Source: an uncultured Sutterella sp.
GTDB lineage: Bacteria; Pseudomonadota; Gammaproteobacteria; Burkholderiales; Burkholderiaceae_F
DNA: 64,000 bases
Assembly (NCBI GenBank): GCA_905202595.1
Contig: CAJKSP010000001.1
Span: 62,001 to 126,000 of the forward strand
Reading direction: 5' to 3'
The translations under genes and the position numbers were made by a program. The notes beneath the pieces were generated by a model. It ran no database searches. It had not been told where the DNA came from and saw only the letters and a program-made list of their open reading frames with translations. Each line of letters starts with the position of its first letter. Within the stretch, counting starts at the first letter, position 1. Shown piece by piece: positions 49,358-57,417 of the stretch.

Positions 49358-50716
49358 TTACGTTGTGGCATCAGCCATTGAGTTTTGAGCATTAGCGCCG
49401 AGCGGCGGAAAGACGAGACGGAAAGTTGTGCCGCGACCATCTAGGCCATCAAGAATTTCAATATTGCCGCGGTGAATGTCCACGATGCGCTTCACAATAG
49501 CCAAGCCTAATCCTGTGCCGGAAGTTTTGGTGCCGAGCGCACGGTAGAAGCGGTCGAAGACGCGCTGCCGTTCAGCTGGTGCAATGCCTGGCCCGTTGTC
49601 ACAAACCTCAATGACTGACATGTTGCCTTCAGTGCGGGTATGTAGTTCAATGCGTCCTCCTTGAGGCGTATAGCGGATTGCATTGTCTGTGAGATTTGTG
49701 ATCATCAAGCGAATTGCGTCTTCCATGCCATCAATTTGCGCAGGCTGGACTGCGGCAGAAATCGTTATCGACTTCTGCTGTGCAATGGGCGCCATATCCT
49801 CGCGCACGCTTTGAGCAAGTGCAGCCAAGTCGATGGAGCTCATGGGCTTTTTAGAGGCATCAGGATCAAGGCGAGCCAGTGTAAGGAGCTGTTGAACGAG
49901 ACGAGTGGCACGGTTGATGCCGTCATTAAGCTTGCCGAAGCATTTTTGCTGTGCTTCTGGAGTTTTGGCTCGCTGTGCGAGCTGTACTTGCAGTTTGAGT
50001 GCAGTAAGCGGAGTCCGCAGTTCATGAGCAGCGTCTGATGCAAAGCGTTGCTGAGCGGAAAGGCTTTCCGACAATCGGGCAAGAAGATTGTTGACAGCGT
50101 TGACAAGACCTGCGAGTTCTGTTGGGAGTCCCTTGGTGGAAATGGGGTCGAGTGATGTTGGCGAGCGGCGGGAAACTGCGCGCGCTGTTTTTTCAAGCGG
50201 CGCAAGGCCGCTGCCAACAACAATCCAAACGGCAATGGCAATGAAAGGCAATAGCAGGCAAAGGGGCTGCAGAATGCGGAAGGCGGCCGTAGCAGCAAGC
50301 TCGTTGCGCACGGCTATATCTTGACCCACAGTAATGATGAGAGGGCCAGCAGCAACGGAATAGGTGCGCCAAGCTTTGCCATCGACTTTGTCAAGGCTAA
50401 AGCCAGGGTGTTCTGGTAGCGGCAGAGAAGGTGTGCCTGCCCGTTGCCAGACACTATTGTTAGCACTGTCATAAACCTGCACGACAATTTTGTAGGAAGG
50501 CGCATCGCCCACAATTGTCAGATGGCGCGGCGCTTCGAAGGGCATGCTCTGCAACACAGAGTCACGGAGTGACTGCGCCGTTTCTCGCAGATGCGTATCT
50601 AAAAATAAATTGAACTCGGCTTGTGCAGAGAAGAACGTAGCGGCCGCTGCGGCGAAACCTGCCGCAAGGAGCGCGCCGATGAGCGTAAGAAGAAGCTTGC
50701 GGCGGATGGATGTCAT
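49358..50716 (-). CDS. Two-component sensor histidine kinase (QseC/PmrB-like)
   Basis: Membrane sensor of 452 residues. The first membrane helix is at about 7-30, a periplasmic sensor region at 31-145, and the second helix at about 148-170. A HAMP-like stretch follows, then the dimerisation box FASDAAHELRTPLTALKLQ with phospho-accepting His231. The ATPase part shows the N box NLTDNAIRYTP, G1 DNGPGIA, F box VFDRFYR and G2 GTGLGLAIVKRI. It starts 21 bases after the response-regulator gene. Architecture is close to QseC, PmrB and TctE; the signal is not known. Confidence 0.9.
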   Translation of the reverse strand: MTSIRRKLLLTLIGALLAAGFAAAAATFFSAQAEFNLFLDTHLRETAQSLRDSVLQSMPFEAPRHLTIVGDAPSYKIVVQVYDSANNSVWQRAGTPSLPLPEHPGFSLDKVDGKAWRTYSVAAGPLIITVGQDIAVRNELAATAAFRILQPLCLLLPFIAIAVWIVVGSGLAPLEKTARAVSRRSPTSLDPISTKGLPTELAGLVNAVNNLLARLSESLSAQQRFASDAAHELRTPLTALKLQVQLAQRAKTPEAQQKCFGKLNDGINRATRLVQQLLTLARLDPDASKKPMSSIDLAALAQSVREDMAPIAQQKSITISAAVQPAQIDGMEDAIRLMITNLTDNAIRYTPQGGRIELHTRTEGNMSVIEVCDNGPGIAPAERQRVFDRFYRALGTKTSGTGLGLAIVKRIVDIHRGNIEILDGLDGRGTTFRLVFPPLGANAQNSMADATT

Positions 50717-50737
50717 CGCTCAGCGGTCCAAGAAAGT

Positions 50738-51394
50738 TTAAGTTTCAAGCAAGTAGCCGACGCCGCGAACTGTTTTGATAGCGCTGTCGGAGAGTTTTTT
50801 TCGTAAGTGGTGAATATGCACTTCAATAGCGTTGGAGCCTACCGTGTTGTCCCAGTTGTAGAGTTTTTCTTCAAGCTGTGAGCGGCTCCAGACGACGCCT
50901 TGACGTTCAGCGAGCGCAGCAAGAAGCGCATATTCTTTTGACGAGAGAATCACGGGTTGACCGCGGTAGGTCACTTCGCGGGTTGCTGGCGAGATCTTGA
51001 GTTCTCCGCGCTCGATGATGGGATCCGCTCTGCCGGCAGAGCGTCGTAGCAGGGCACGGATGCGGGCGGAAAGTTCGTCTAAGTCATAAGGTTTGATGAG
51101 GTAATCGTCTGCGCCGCTATCCAATCCTTTGATGCGGTCGTCAACGGTGTCTCGTGCTGTCGTGACGAGCACCGGCGTGGGATTGCGCTTGGCACGCATT
51201 TCTTTGAGCACTTGAAGGCCGTCTTTGCCTGGCAAGCCCAAATCGAGGATGACGAGAGAGAACGGCGTTGTGTTCATGGCAAGAAGAGCGGAGTCGCCGT
51301 CTTTTACCCAATCCACAGCGTAGTCCTCGCTTTCGAGGCCGTCCACAACGCTTTCACCGATCATCTCATCGTCTTCTACGAGCAGAATTCTCAT
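50738..51394 (-). CDS. OmpR/PhoB-family response regulator
   Basis: Predicted 218-residue regulator. The receiver domain has the acidic pair EDD (residues 7-9), phospho-acceptor Asp51 in VILDLGLPGKDG, Thr79/Ala in VTTARD and Lys101 in YLIKPYDL. The C-terminal winged helix runs about 125-215 and ends KLSDSAIKTVRGVGYLLET. The frame is open 39 codons upstream, but ATG at 51394 (MRILLVEDDE) is the normal start and forms an ATGA overlap with the stop of the DedA-like gene. It pairs with the kinase that follows. Confidence 0.94.
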   Translation of the reverse strand: MRILLVEDDEMIGESVVDGLESEDYAVDWVKDGDSALLAMNTTPFSLVILDLGLPGKDGLQVLKEMRAKRNPTPVLVTTARDTVDDRIKGLDSGADDYLIKPYDLDELSARIRALLRRSAGRADPIIERGELKISPATREVTYRGQPVILSSKEYALLAALAERQGVVWSRSQLEEKLYNWDNTVGSNAIEVHIHHLRKKLSDSAIKTVRGVGYLLET

Positions 51395-51996
51395 GGTAGT
51401 TCTCTGTTCCGGACTCTCTGAAGGAGCCGAGCGATGACGATCCGAGCCGTACCAGCGCAAAGCGCAGCCAGCAGTATGAGGCCCGGGAGGACTTCCCGAG
51501 CTTCGTGCCATCCAAGGAAGCCAGGGAAATAAAGTTGCATGCCGAAGAGTGCGCTAGTTGCAATAACGCCTGACCACAGCGCGCTTCCGACAAGCGAAGC
51601 CGTGAAAAAAAGCACGGGATTCATGCCAGATCGCGCGCAGAGCGCAGGAAGCGACCAACGGAATGCGAAGCAAAATTGTAGCGCCCCGACAATCATGAAG
51701 AGTTTGCCGGCTGACGCGGCGTTGCGATGCAGATAGCGGGTTACGATGAGGTGATTCGATTTTCCGATCAGGCGTTGCGGCCTCCAGCCGCAACGCCAAG
51801 CTACTGAATAAAGTATTGCCGAGCGCAAAGCGCAGCCTAGCGAGGCTGCCGCCCATGGCGCCCAAGCTATCCAGCTGGGATTGCCTTCTCGGTAGTAAGA
51901 GAAAATACCGGCACAAGCTGCGCCTGCCTCATGATCCAAAAGCGATATCAATAAAGCTGTGGGGGTCGCCCAAAAGGAAAGCGAATCAGCGAGCAT
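51391..51996 (-). CDS. Divergent DedA (SNARE-associated/VTT)-family membrane protein
   Basis: Probable membrane protein of 201 residues. About five hydrophobic segments are visible. ALLISLLDHEAGAACAGIFSYYREGNPSW, ALRSAILYSVAWRCGW and FRWSLPALCARSGMNPVLFFTASLVGSALWS follow the pattern of the DedA/VTT domain, where the Arg-containing reentrant segment and the following Gly-Met are conserved. Sequence is weak, so the call is moderate. It overlaps the response-regulator start by four bases (ATGA), so the operon is DedA-like, regulator, kinase. DedA proteins act in envelope phospholipid handling and peptide resistance, matching a PmrAB-type system (inference). Confidence 0.55.
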   Translation of the reverse strand: MLADSLSFWATPTALLISLLDHEAGAACAGIFSYYREGNPSWIAWAPWAAASLGCALRSAILYSVAWRCGWRPQRLIGKSNHLIVTRYLHRNAASAGKLFMIVGALQFCFAFRWSLPALCARSGMNPVLFFTASLVGSALWSGVIATSALFGMQLYFPGFLGWHEAREVLPGLILLAALCAGTARIVIARLLQRVRNRELP

Positions 51997-52064
51997 GTGG
52001 CAAATAGAGCGTTCGATACAATTTAGAAGAGTTTCAGCATATTAACGAAAGAGCGTCCATAGTC

Positions 52065-52472
52065 ATGCTTCCCAATACCTACGAACCCTCCAGCGGTACT
52101 AAGCTCGTTGCCAATATCGTTTATGGCCTCCATACGCTTTCGATACTGACAGGGCTTCTGACAGGTGGGGCGACGATTGTCGGCGCCTTCGTTTTTTCTG
52201 CGCCGTCGATTCTGGCGGTGATATTCAACTACATATTTCGCGGTGATGCGCAAGGAACCTATTTGGAGACGCATTTTTCGTGGCAGATTCGCACGTTCTG
52301 GTATGCGGCATTGATGCTGGTGCTGACATATTTGATAGCGACTCCTTTGATGTTCTTCGGCATAGGGATCTTTCTCTTTGTGTTTGGCTTCCTTGTCCTT
52401 GGCATTTGGGTTGCCTATCGGATTGTCTACGGATGGTTGCGTCTGGCACGTCGGCAGGCCATGCCGATGTAG
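52065..52472 (+). CDS. DUF4870-like small membrane protein
   Basis: Predicted 135-residue protein with three to four membrane segments (about 18-48, 77-100 and 101-125). The motif THFSWQIRTFWYA in the middle is typical of the DUF4870/YqaE-like small membrane family (H-x2-WQIRTFW). It ends in a basic, partly amphipathic stretch. Function is unknown. The promoter region is shared with the divergent DedA-like gene (68 bases apart), which suggests possible joint control. Confidence 0.75.
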   Translation: MLPNTYEPSSGTKLVANIVYGLHTLSILTGLLTGGATIVGAFVFSAPSILAVIFNYIFRGDAQGTYLETHFSWQIRTFWYAALMLVLTYLIATPLMFFGIGIFLFVFGFLVLGIWVAYRIVYGWLRLARRQAMPM

Positions 52473-52667
52473 CCTTTGAGGACGAAATTTTTGGTAGCTT
52501 GCGGTAACGGCCTATACTTGGCGCGCTCAAAAAAAAGGGAAGAGGCGATGCGTTCCCTTTGTCTGTGTAGGTCGGCGCCCTAGTGCGGCGAACTTTTATT
52601 CAACGATCAAATTCTTCAGGCGCGCTCTGTCTTCCTGCAGACAGGAGGTGCGAAGGGGCATTTTTCC

Positions 52668-53231
52668 ATGGCGCTTGGCGCGACCGTCTATAAAGCTGCA
52701 GTCAGCCTTTCCGATTTGGACCGCAACTACTATTCCGAGCTGGTTCTGACGGTTGCTCGGCATCCTTCTGAAACGGAAGAGCGGCTTATGCTGAGGGTTC
52801 TGGCATATTGCATGCATGCCGGCGAGAGGCTTGAATTCGGCCGAGGACTATCTGCTGAGGGCGAGCCTGCGCTTTGGGAAGTCGACGATACCGGCGCCAT
52901 TTTGGAGTGGGTTGAACTTGGAACGCCAGATGTCCGTACTGTGCGCAAAGCGGCGGGCAAAAGCGCTCATGTTACTGTGATCGCTTACGATGAAGCCAAG
53001 ATTGAGCCTTGGTGGGCTGCCCATCAAGGCGATTTCGGCAAAATCGAAAAACTTGCTGTCATTGTTGTGCCTGATGTAGATGCAGAGGCGTTGAGCGCTA
53101 TGGCCAAGAGAAGCATGAAGCTTGCGGTTACCATTCAGGATGGCATTGTTTGGGTAAGCGACGATGCAAGTAATGTGCAGATTGACCTGAAGTGGCTCAA
53201 GCGCGAGCACAGCAAATGGGGAACGCAATAG
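52668..53231 (+). CDS. yaeQ: YaeQ family protein
   Basis: Predicted 187-residue YaeQ protein. It begins ALGATVYKAAVSLSDLDRNYYSELVLTVARHPSETEERLMLRVLAYC, a near-textbook start for the family, and continues FGRGLSAEGEPALWEVDDTGAILEWVELGTPD. Structurally YaeQ has a PD-(D/E)XK nuclease-like fold; its activity and role are unknown, and an old link to RfaH suppression is unconfirmed. AGGAGGT lies 20 bases and GAAGGGG ten bases before the ATG. A terminator follows. Confidence 0.9.
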   Translation: MALGATVYKAAVSLSDLDRNYYSELVLTVARHPSETEERLMLRVLAYCMHAGERLEFGRGLSAEGEPALWEVDDTGAILEWVELGTPDVRTVRKAAGKSAHVTVIAYDEAKIEPWWAAHQGDFGKIEKLAVIVVPDVDAEALSAMAKRSMKLAVTIQDGIVWVSDDASNVQIDLKWLKREHSKWGTQ

Positions 53232-53252
53232 CTGGTCATCAAGTACAGATAG

Positions 53253-53285
53253 AAAAAGCCCGCGCTATATAAAACGCGGGCTTTT
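53253..53285. terminator. Terminator between yaeQ and the haemoglobin gene
   Basis: AAAAAGCCCGCG pairs with CGCGGGCTTTT (about 53253-53285) around a ten-base AT-rich loop. It is usable from both convergent genes. Confidence 0.88.
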
Positions 53286-53311
53286 ACTTGAATGTTGCTG
53301 TAAGCAGCGCA

Positions 53312-53725
53312 TTAGTCTTTTTGGTTGACAAGACTTTCTGCCATGCGCAAGAAAACGCCGAAGAGAGAGAGACGAAGAGCAGGATCTGCTACGGTTGCTT
53401 CAAGTGCATCGTGCATGCAGGCGCACCATTGAACCATCAACTGACGGCTTATCGGTATGTTGCGGTGCCCCTCGCGAAGCATGGGCAGGCCATGGCGCTC
53501 CTGATAAAGCGCCGGACCGCCCAGCCAGCCGCATAGATATTCTGCAAGCCTAATCTGATAGCGTTCGAGTGAGCGGCTTAGATAAAGTGCACGTAGCTCA
53601 GCAACATCATCGCGCGACAAAAGCGCTTTCACGAAAGAAGTGACCAGTGCTGTTACACCTGCCTCTCCTCCAATTCGCATAAAAAGCGTTTCGCTTGGTG
53701 CTGTAACTACTGTTGCGGCTGTCAT
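53312..53725 (-). CDS. Group 2 truncated haemoglobin
   Basis: Predicted 137-residue haem protein of the truncated 2/2 class. SETLFMRIGGEAGVTALVTSFV, ELRALY, AEYLCGWLGGPALYQERHG and the proximal-His region PMLREGHRNIPIS (His87) fit group 2, as does Trp100 at the G8 position in VQWCACM. Such proteins bind O2 or NO and are linked to nitrosative-stress protection. Start ATG at 53725 gives the normal N-terminus and overlaps the ybgE stop (ATGA). It is the last gene of the cyd cluster, close to an oxygen- and NO-tolerant bd oxidase. Confidence 0.88.
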   Translation of the reverse strand: MTAATVVTAPSETLFMRIGGEAGVTALVTSFVKALLSRDDVAELRALYLSRSLERYQIRLAEYLCGWLGGPALYQERHGLPMLREGHRNIPISRQLMVQWCACMHDALEATVADPALRLSLFGVFLRMAESLVNQKD

Positions 53726-54042
53726 TGCAGAAATACCCAAGCGCCAAAGCCGAGCATTAACGCCCAGCCGAGCGCCGGTGTGAAAATCCAGCGCAGAGCT
53801 CGAGTTTTCGGCACAAAGCCAAGGCCATAAACCCAGCAAATGCTCATGCCGCAAAGCAAGCCGACGAGAGCGCCGTGAGGAACATCCGTCATGTCGCTTG
53901 CGATGGCGCGTGGGTAGAGGACGATGACAGCCATCACGCAGAGCGCAGCAATAAAGCTAACGATGCGCAGAAGCGTTGTCAGCACATTTGTGCGCGGAAC
54001 CAGCGCATCTGGCGGAATATCAGGTTGCCGATTAGTCGTCAT
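53722..54042 (-). CDS. ybgE: Cyd operon protein YbgE
   Basis: Small membrane protein (106 residues) of the YbgE family found in cytochrome bd operons. The polar N-terminus is followed by three hydrophobic segments; HGALVGLLCGMSICWVYGLGFVPKTRALRWIFTPALGWALMLGFGAWVFLQ lines up with the E. coli pattern HGLL...GVGFRPQ...IFCPLLADIVLIVGLIFFF. ATG at 54042 overlaps cydX by 11 bases; its stop overlaps the haemoglobin start by four. The role is not settled; it is usually coexpressed with the oxidase. Confidence 0.8.
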   Translation of the reverse strand: MTTNRQPDIPPDALVPRTNVLTTLLRIVSFIAALCVMAVIVLYPRAIASDMTDVPHGALVGLLCGMSICWVYGLGFVPKTRALRWIFTPALGWALMLGFGAWVFLQ

Positions 54043-54121
54043 TGCGTGTAGCAACCGCTTCAAGAAGCGCGGCGAGCAGAACGGCGAAGGAAACACCGGT
54101 GATCCAGTAGAAGTAGGACAT
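54032..54121 (-). CDS. cydX: Cytochrome bd small subunit CydX
   Basis: Single-helix subunit of 29 residues needed for stable bd oxidase. The peptide MSYFYWITGVSFAVLLAALL... keeps the CydX pattern (M-x-YF-x-WI-x-G), followed by EAVATRNDD. Read by hand on the minus strand; it lies exactly where cydX is expected, between cydB and ybgE, and overlaps ybgE by 11 bases. The ribosome-binding site is weak. It is shorter than E. coli CydX (37 aa). Confidence 0.85.
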   Translation of the reverse strand: MSYFYWITGVSFAVLLAALLEAVATRNDD

Positions 54122-54187
54122 GATGTCGAGATTCTTGAAAAAAAAATGGAAGGCCGCGGCCGCTAAAGCGACCGCGGAGCATCAGCA

Positions 54188-55327
54188 TCAATAGAGCGAA
54201 TGGTCGTTCTGTTTGATGTAGGAGGCAGTGAGTTTGCCACTCATTACCTTATAAGCCCAGCCCGTATAGATCAGCACCAGCGGCAGCAGGATGATCGTCA
54301 CAAACAACATGATCTCCAAAGTGAGCTGTGAGCTTGTGCAATCCCAGATCGTGAGGCCTGCATTAGGCATGGCGGACGACGGCATGACAAACGGGAACAT
54401 CGAGACTAGCGGCGTAAGGATGATGCCGAGGAGTGCTACAGACGAGCAGAGAATGGCCTTGCCGGCAGCGCCTTTCTTCGTCATGGCAGCTCCCCCGAGC
54501 GTGCCGAGGATGCCGAGGAGCGGCACGATCCAAAGCACGGGACAGGCTGAGAAGTTGGCGAACCAGGCGCCAGCCTGCACTTCAACTGTCTTAGCAAGAG
54601 GAACTGCAGGGCCGGCAGGATCAAGACCAGCCGTTGCAATGTAGCCGTCAATGCCGAAATAGGTCCAAATGCCACCAAGGATGAAAAGCACGGCGGAGAG
54701 GAAGCCCGCTGCTGCGCCGACTTTCTCGGCGCGGGCTTGCAGCGCGCCTTCCGTGCGGAGCACCAGATAGTTGGCTCCATGAAAGACGATCATCGCAAGC
54801 GAAAGCACACCGCAAAGCAGTCCGAACGGATTAAGAAGTCCGAAGAAGCTGCCGGTGTATGCGGGACGCATCGTGCCGTCAATCACAAAAGGAACGCCCT
54901 GAAGCAGGTTGCCGAATGCCACGCCGAAAATGATCGGGGGGACAGCAGAACCTACAAAGAGGAGCCAATCCCACGACGTGCGCCATTTCTGGCACGAGAC
55001 CTTGCTGCGATAGTCGAAGGCGACAGGACGGAAAATGAGCGCAGCCAGTACGATGAGCATGGCCCAATAGAAGCCAGAGAACGCTGCGGCATACATGAGC
55101 GGCCAAGCGGCAAACATAGCTCCGCCGCCAGTGATGAGCCACACTTGATTGCCGTCCCAATGGGGGGCGACGGCGTTAATCATGATGCGGCGCTCATTAT
55201 CCTCTTTCGAGAGGAAGGGCAGAAGCGTGCCTACGCCCATATCCTGGCCGTCCATGATGGCGAAGCCGATAAGCAACACGCCGATGAAGAGCCACCAGAT
55301 GACCTTCAGGATTTCATAGTCGATCAT
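54188..55327 (-). CDS. cydB: Cytochrome bd oxidase subunit II
   Basis: Membrane subunit of 379 residues, with eight to nine helices, that stabilises the haem environment. It begins MIDYEILKVIWWLFIGVLLIGFAIMDGQDMGVGTLLPFL, with the conserved GFAxxDGxD, and continues NAVAPHWDGNQVWLITGGGAMFAAWPLMYA, the best-known CydB block. FRPVAFDYRSK follows. Length matches E. coli (379). It starts 18 bases after cydA and is followed by cydX. Confidence 0.97.
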   Translation of the reverse strand: MIDYEILKVIWWLFIGVLLIGFAIMDGQDMGVGTLLPFLSKEDNERRIMINAVAPHWDGNQVWLITGGGAMFAAWPLMYAAAFSGFYWAMLIVLAALIFRPVAFDYRSKVSCQKWRTSWDWLLFVGSAVPPIIFGVAFGNLLQGVPFVIDGTMRPAYTGSFFGLLNPFGLLCGVLSLAMIVFHGANYLVLRTEGALQARAEKVGAAAGFLSAVLFILGGIWTYFGIDGYIATAGLDPAGPAVPLAKTVEVQAGAWFANFSACPVLWIVPLLGILGTLGGAAMTKKGAAGKAILCSSVALLGIILTPLVSMFPFVMPSSAMPNAGLTIWDCTSSQLTLEIMLFVTIILLPLVLIYTGWAYKVMSGKLTASYIKQNDHSLY

Positions 55328-55345
55328 TTTTCAGTGCCTCCGGTC

Positions 55346-56896
55346 TTATTGGCGTTCGAAGTGATAGCGGCCAGTGCCGAGTGAGCTTGGTCCTTGGCGG
55401 CTGAAGCGCACCATAAGCCACATTTCGACCACGATGAGGGCGGAGTAGAGCACGATGAAGCCGATGAGCGAGCCCATTACTTCGCCTGTGGTAAGCGAAG
55501 AGACAGACAAATGCGTCGGCAGCACGTTGTAGATGGTCCAAGGCTGGCGGCCGTATTCAGCGACAAACCAGCCAGCTTCGCAGGCGATCCACGGAAGAGG
55601 CAGGCCGAGCATGGCAAGCTTGAGGAAAGCCGGTTTTTGCGCGAGGGTTTTCTTCATCGAGAAGAAGGCACCCAGCAAGAAGATGAGGGCCATAGCCATG
55701 CCGCTGCCGACCATCAGGCGGAAGCCCCAGAACATCGGACCAACAGACGGAATGGTTGACGCCGCGGCAGCTTTAATCTGCTCAGGTGTAGCTTTGGCGG
55801 GATCTTCAACAAACTGCTTGAGCAGGAGGCCGTAGCCCAGATCATCTTTGACCTTTAGGAAGTCGGCCTTCAGCGAGTCGTTAGAAGGATCGGCTCGAAG
55901 CGCTTCAAGGAGAGCAACGGCTTTTTGACCGCTCACGATGCGTTCTTCAGCTTTCTGCACGAGCTCGTTCACGCCGGGAATTGGCGTTGAGAAGGAACGG
56001 GTGCCGATAATGCCGAAGACCCAGGGAATGTCAATTTCCGCAGCATTCGAGCGAGTTTCTGAATTTGGAATGGCGAAGAGCGTCATTGGCGCAGGCGCTT
56101 CCTTCGTATCCCACACAGCTTCCATAGCAGCGATCTTGGTGGGCTGATCCTTCGTGACGAGATAACCCGACTCATCGCCCATGTGCACGGTCATGAGGGA
56201 GGCAACGGCACCGAAGATGGCAGCAAGTCGGAAGCTCGACGAGGCAAACTTGACGTCTTGCTTCTTGAGAAGGTAGTAGGCCGAAATGGCCATCACGAAG
56301 AAGGCTCCGGTCATGTAGCCGCCAGCGATCGTATGAACGAATTTCGCTTGAGCCCATTCACTAGTGATGACTTCCCAGAAGTTAGTCATCTCCATGCGCA
56401 TCGTCACGAAGTTAAATTCGCTCCCGACAGGATGCATCATCCAGGCATTGGCCACGAGAATCCAGAGCGCAGAAAGATTTGTGCCAAGCGCCATCATGCA
56501 GGTGGCAAGCAGATGCTTGCCTTTAGAGAGGCGGTTCCAGCCGAAGAAGAAAAGGCCGACGAATGTCGACTCGAGGAAGAAGGCCATTAGGCCTTCAATG
56601 GCTAGCGGCGCGCCGAAAATGTCGCCGACATAGTGCGAGTAGTAGGCCCAGTTCGTGCCGAACTGGAATTCCATGGTGATGCCCGTAGCAACGCCAAGGG
56701 CAAAGTTGATGCCGAAGAGCTTGCCCCAGAAGCGGGTCATGTCCTTGTACATCTCTTTGCCGGTCACGACGTACGTCACTTCCATCACGACGAGCATGAA
56801 GGAGAGGCCCAAGGTAAGGGGCACGAAGAGGAAGTGGTACATCGCGGTCAGCGCGAACTGCAGGCGCGACAGGTCGACAAGATCAGAGGGGATCAT
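55346..56896 (-). CDS. cydA: Cytochrome bd oxidase subunit I
   Basis: Quinol-oxidising, haem-bearing subunit of 516 residues. It contains His21 (AMYHFLFVPLT), the b558 His near 186 in VHTIAGGYM, the Met ligand region FWGFRLMVGSGM, and GRQPW near residue 450. The long periplasmic Q-loop region is present, as in the E. coli long-loop class. The frame is open 27 codons upstream; ATG at 56896 with AGGAG before it gives the normal MIPSDLVDLSRLQFA start. With menA and ubiE it would oxidise menaquinol. Confidence 0.97.
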   Translation of the reverse strand: MIPSDLVDLSRLQFALTAMYHFLFVPLTLGLSFMLVVMEVTYVVTGKEMYKDMTRFWGKLFGINFALGVATGITMEFQFGTNWAYYSHYVGDIFGAPLAIEGLMAFFLESTFVGLFFFGWNRLSKGKHLLATCMMALGTNLSALWILVANAWMMHPVGSEFNFVTMRMEMTNFWEVITSEWAQAKFVHTIAGGYMTGAFFVMAISAYYLLKKQDVKFASSSFRLAAIFGAVASLMTVHMGDESGYLVTKDQPTKIAAMEAVWDTKEAPAPMTLFAIPNSETRSNAAEIDIPWVFGIIGTRSFSTPIPGVNELVQKAEERIVSGQKAVALLEALRADPSNDSLKADFLKVKDDLGYGLLLKQFVEDPAKATPEQIKAAAASTIPSVGPMFWGFRLMVGSGMAMALIFLLGAFFSMKKTLAQKPAFLKLAMLGLPLPWIACEAGWFVAEYGRQPWTIYNVLPTHLSVSSLTTGEVMGSLIGFIVLYSALIVVEMWLMVRFSRQGPSSLGTGRYHFERQ

Positions 56897-56957
56897 TGCA
56901 GACTTCTCCTGATGTGTTGTTGAGAACAAGTTATCGTCGGCGTACGGCGGTTGAGGA

Positions 56958-57191
56958 TCATTGCTGAGGATCCGCAATCATCCGCGAAGCGGCTTCGTCT
57001 GCCGGAGCTGTCTCTGCTGGACCGAGAAGGAAGTTGCTCATCTTTTCCGGCGTTACGTCGGTACGGTGCTCGGGGCTGAAAAAAAGCCACCAGAGACAGA
57101 AGATGAAAAGTAGCTTGCATGCAAGAACGACCGCCACTTCAAGAGCAAGACGCGGCCGTCGGGGTGCAATGTTGCTGAACTTGGCCTTCAT
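56958..57191 (-). CDS. CydP-like small membrane protein of the cyd cluster
   Basis: Predicted 77-residue protein with one strong helix (LALEVAVVLACKLLFIFCLWWLFFSPEHR), a pattern seen in putative small cytochrome-bd subunits called CydP in betaproteobacteria. It lies 61 bases upstream of cydA and is read in the same direction. ATG at 57191 lacks a clear ribosome-binding site; starts at 57293 or 57305 would add an N-terminal region with another hydrophobic stretch. The call is by position and profile, not by strong sequence identity. Confidence 0.55.
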   Translation of the reverse strand: MKAKFSNIAPRRPRLALEVAVVLACKLLFIFCLWWLFFSPEHRTDVTPEKMSNFLLGPAETAPADEAASRMIADPQQ

Positions 57192-57368
57192 GGGGGAAAC
57201 GGCAGAAGCGAGCAAAAGTAAAGCCTCGATCGGCAGAGCTATTGAGGCTGCGAAGCGCGCAATGGGCCTTACGGCCGACTGCGACACGCTCATCTTAAGA
57301 GGCACAGCGCAGGCGCGATCGTAAACGGGGCTGTCGGCGAAGGGCTTGTTGACGACCCCATCATCTTG

Positions 57369-57417
57369 TGGCAGTATTGGCTGAATTTTGGCAGTAATGG
57401 CAGACAGTTATGGCAGT
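57369..57417 (+). repeat. TGGCAGT direct-repeat array at the activator start
   Basis: Two near-identical 13-mers, TGGCAGTATTGGC (57369-57381) and TGGCAGTAATGGC (57389-57401), spaced 20 bases apart (about two helix turns). A further TGGCAGT lies at 57411-57417, within the first codons of the activator gene. The repeats look like tandem regulator-binding sites, possibly autoregulatory. Confidence 0.5.

Noticed and set aside
51395..51511. N-terminal extension of the response regulator
   Set aside because: The extra 39 residues are low-complexity and lie inside the DedA-like gene; the receiver domain begins at ATG 51394.
57369..57401. Sigma54 promoter before the AAA+ gene
   Set aside because: GG and GC elements are ten bases apart, not the twelve required, and the same word repeats as a direct repeat.
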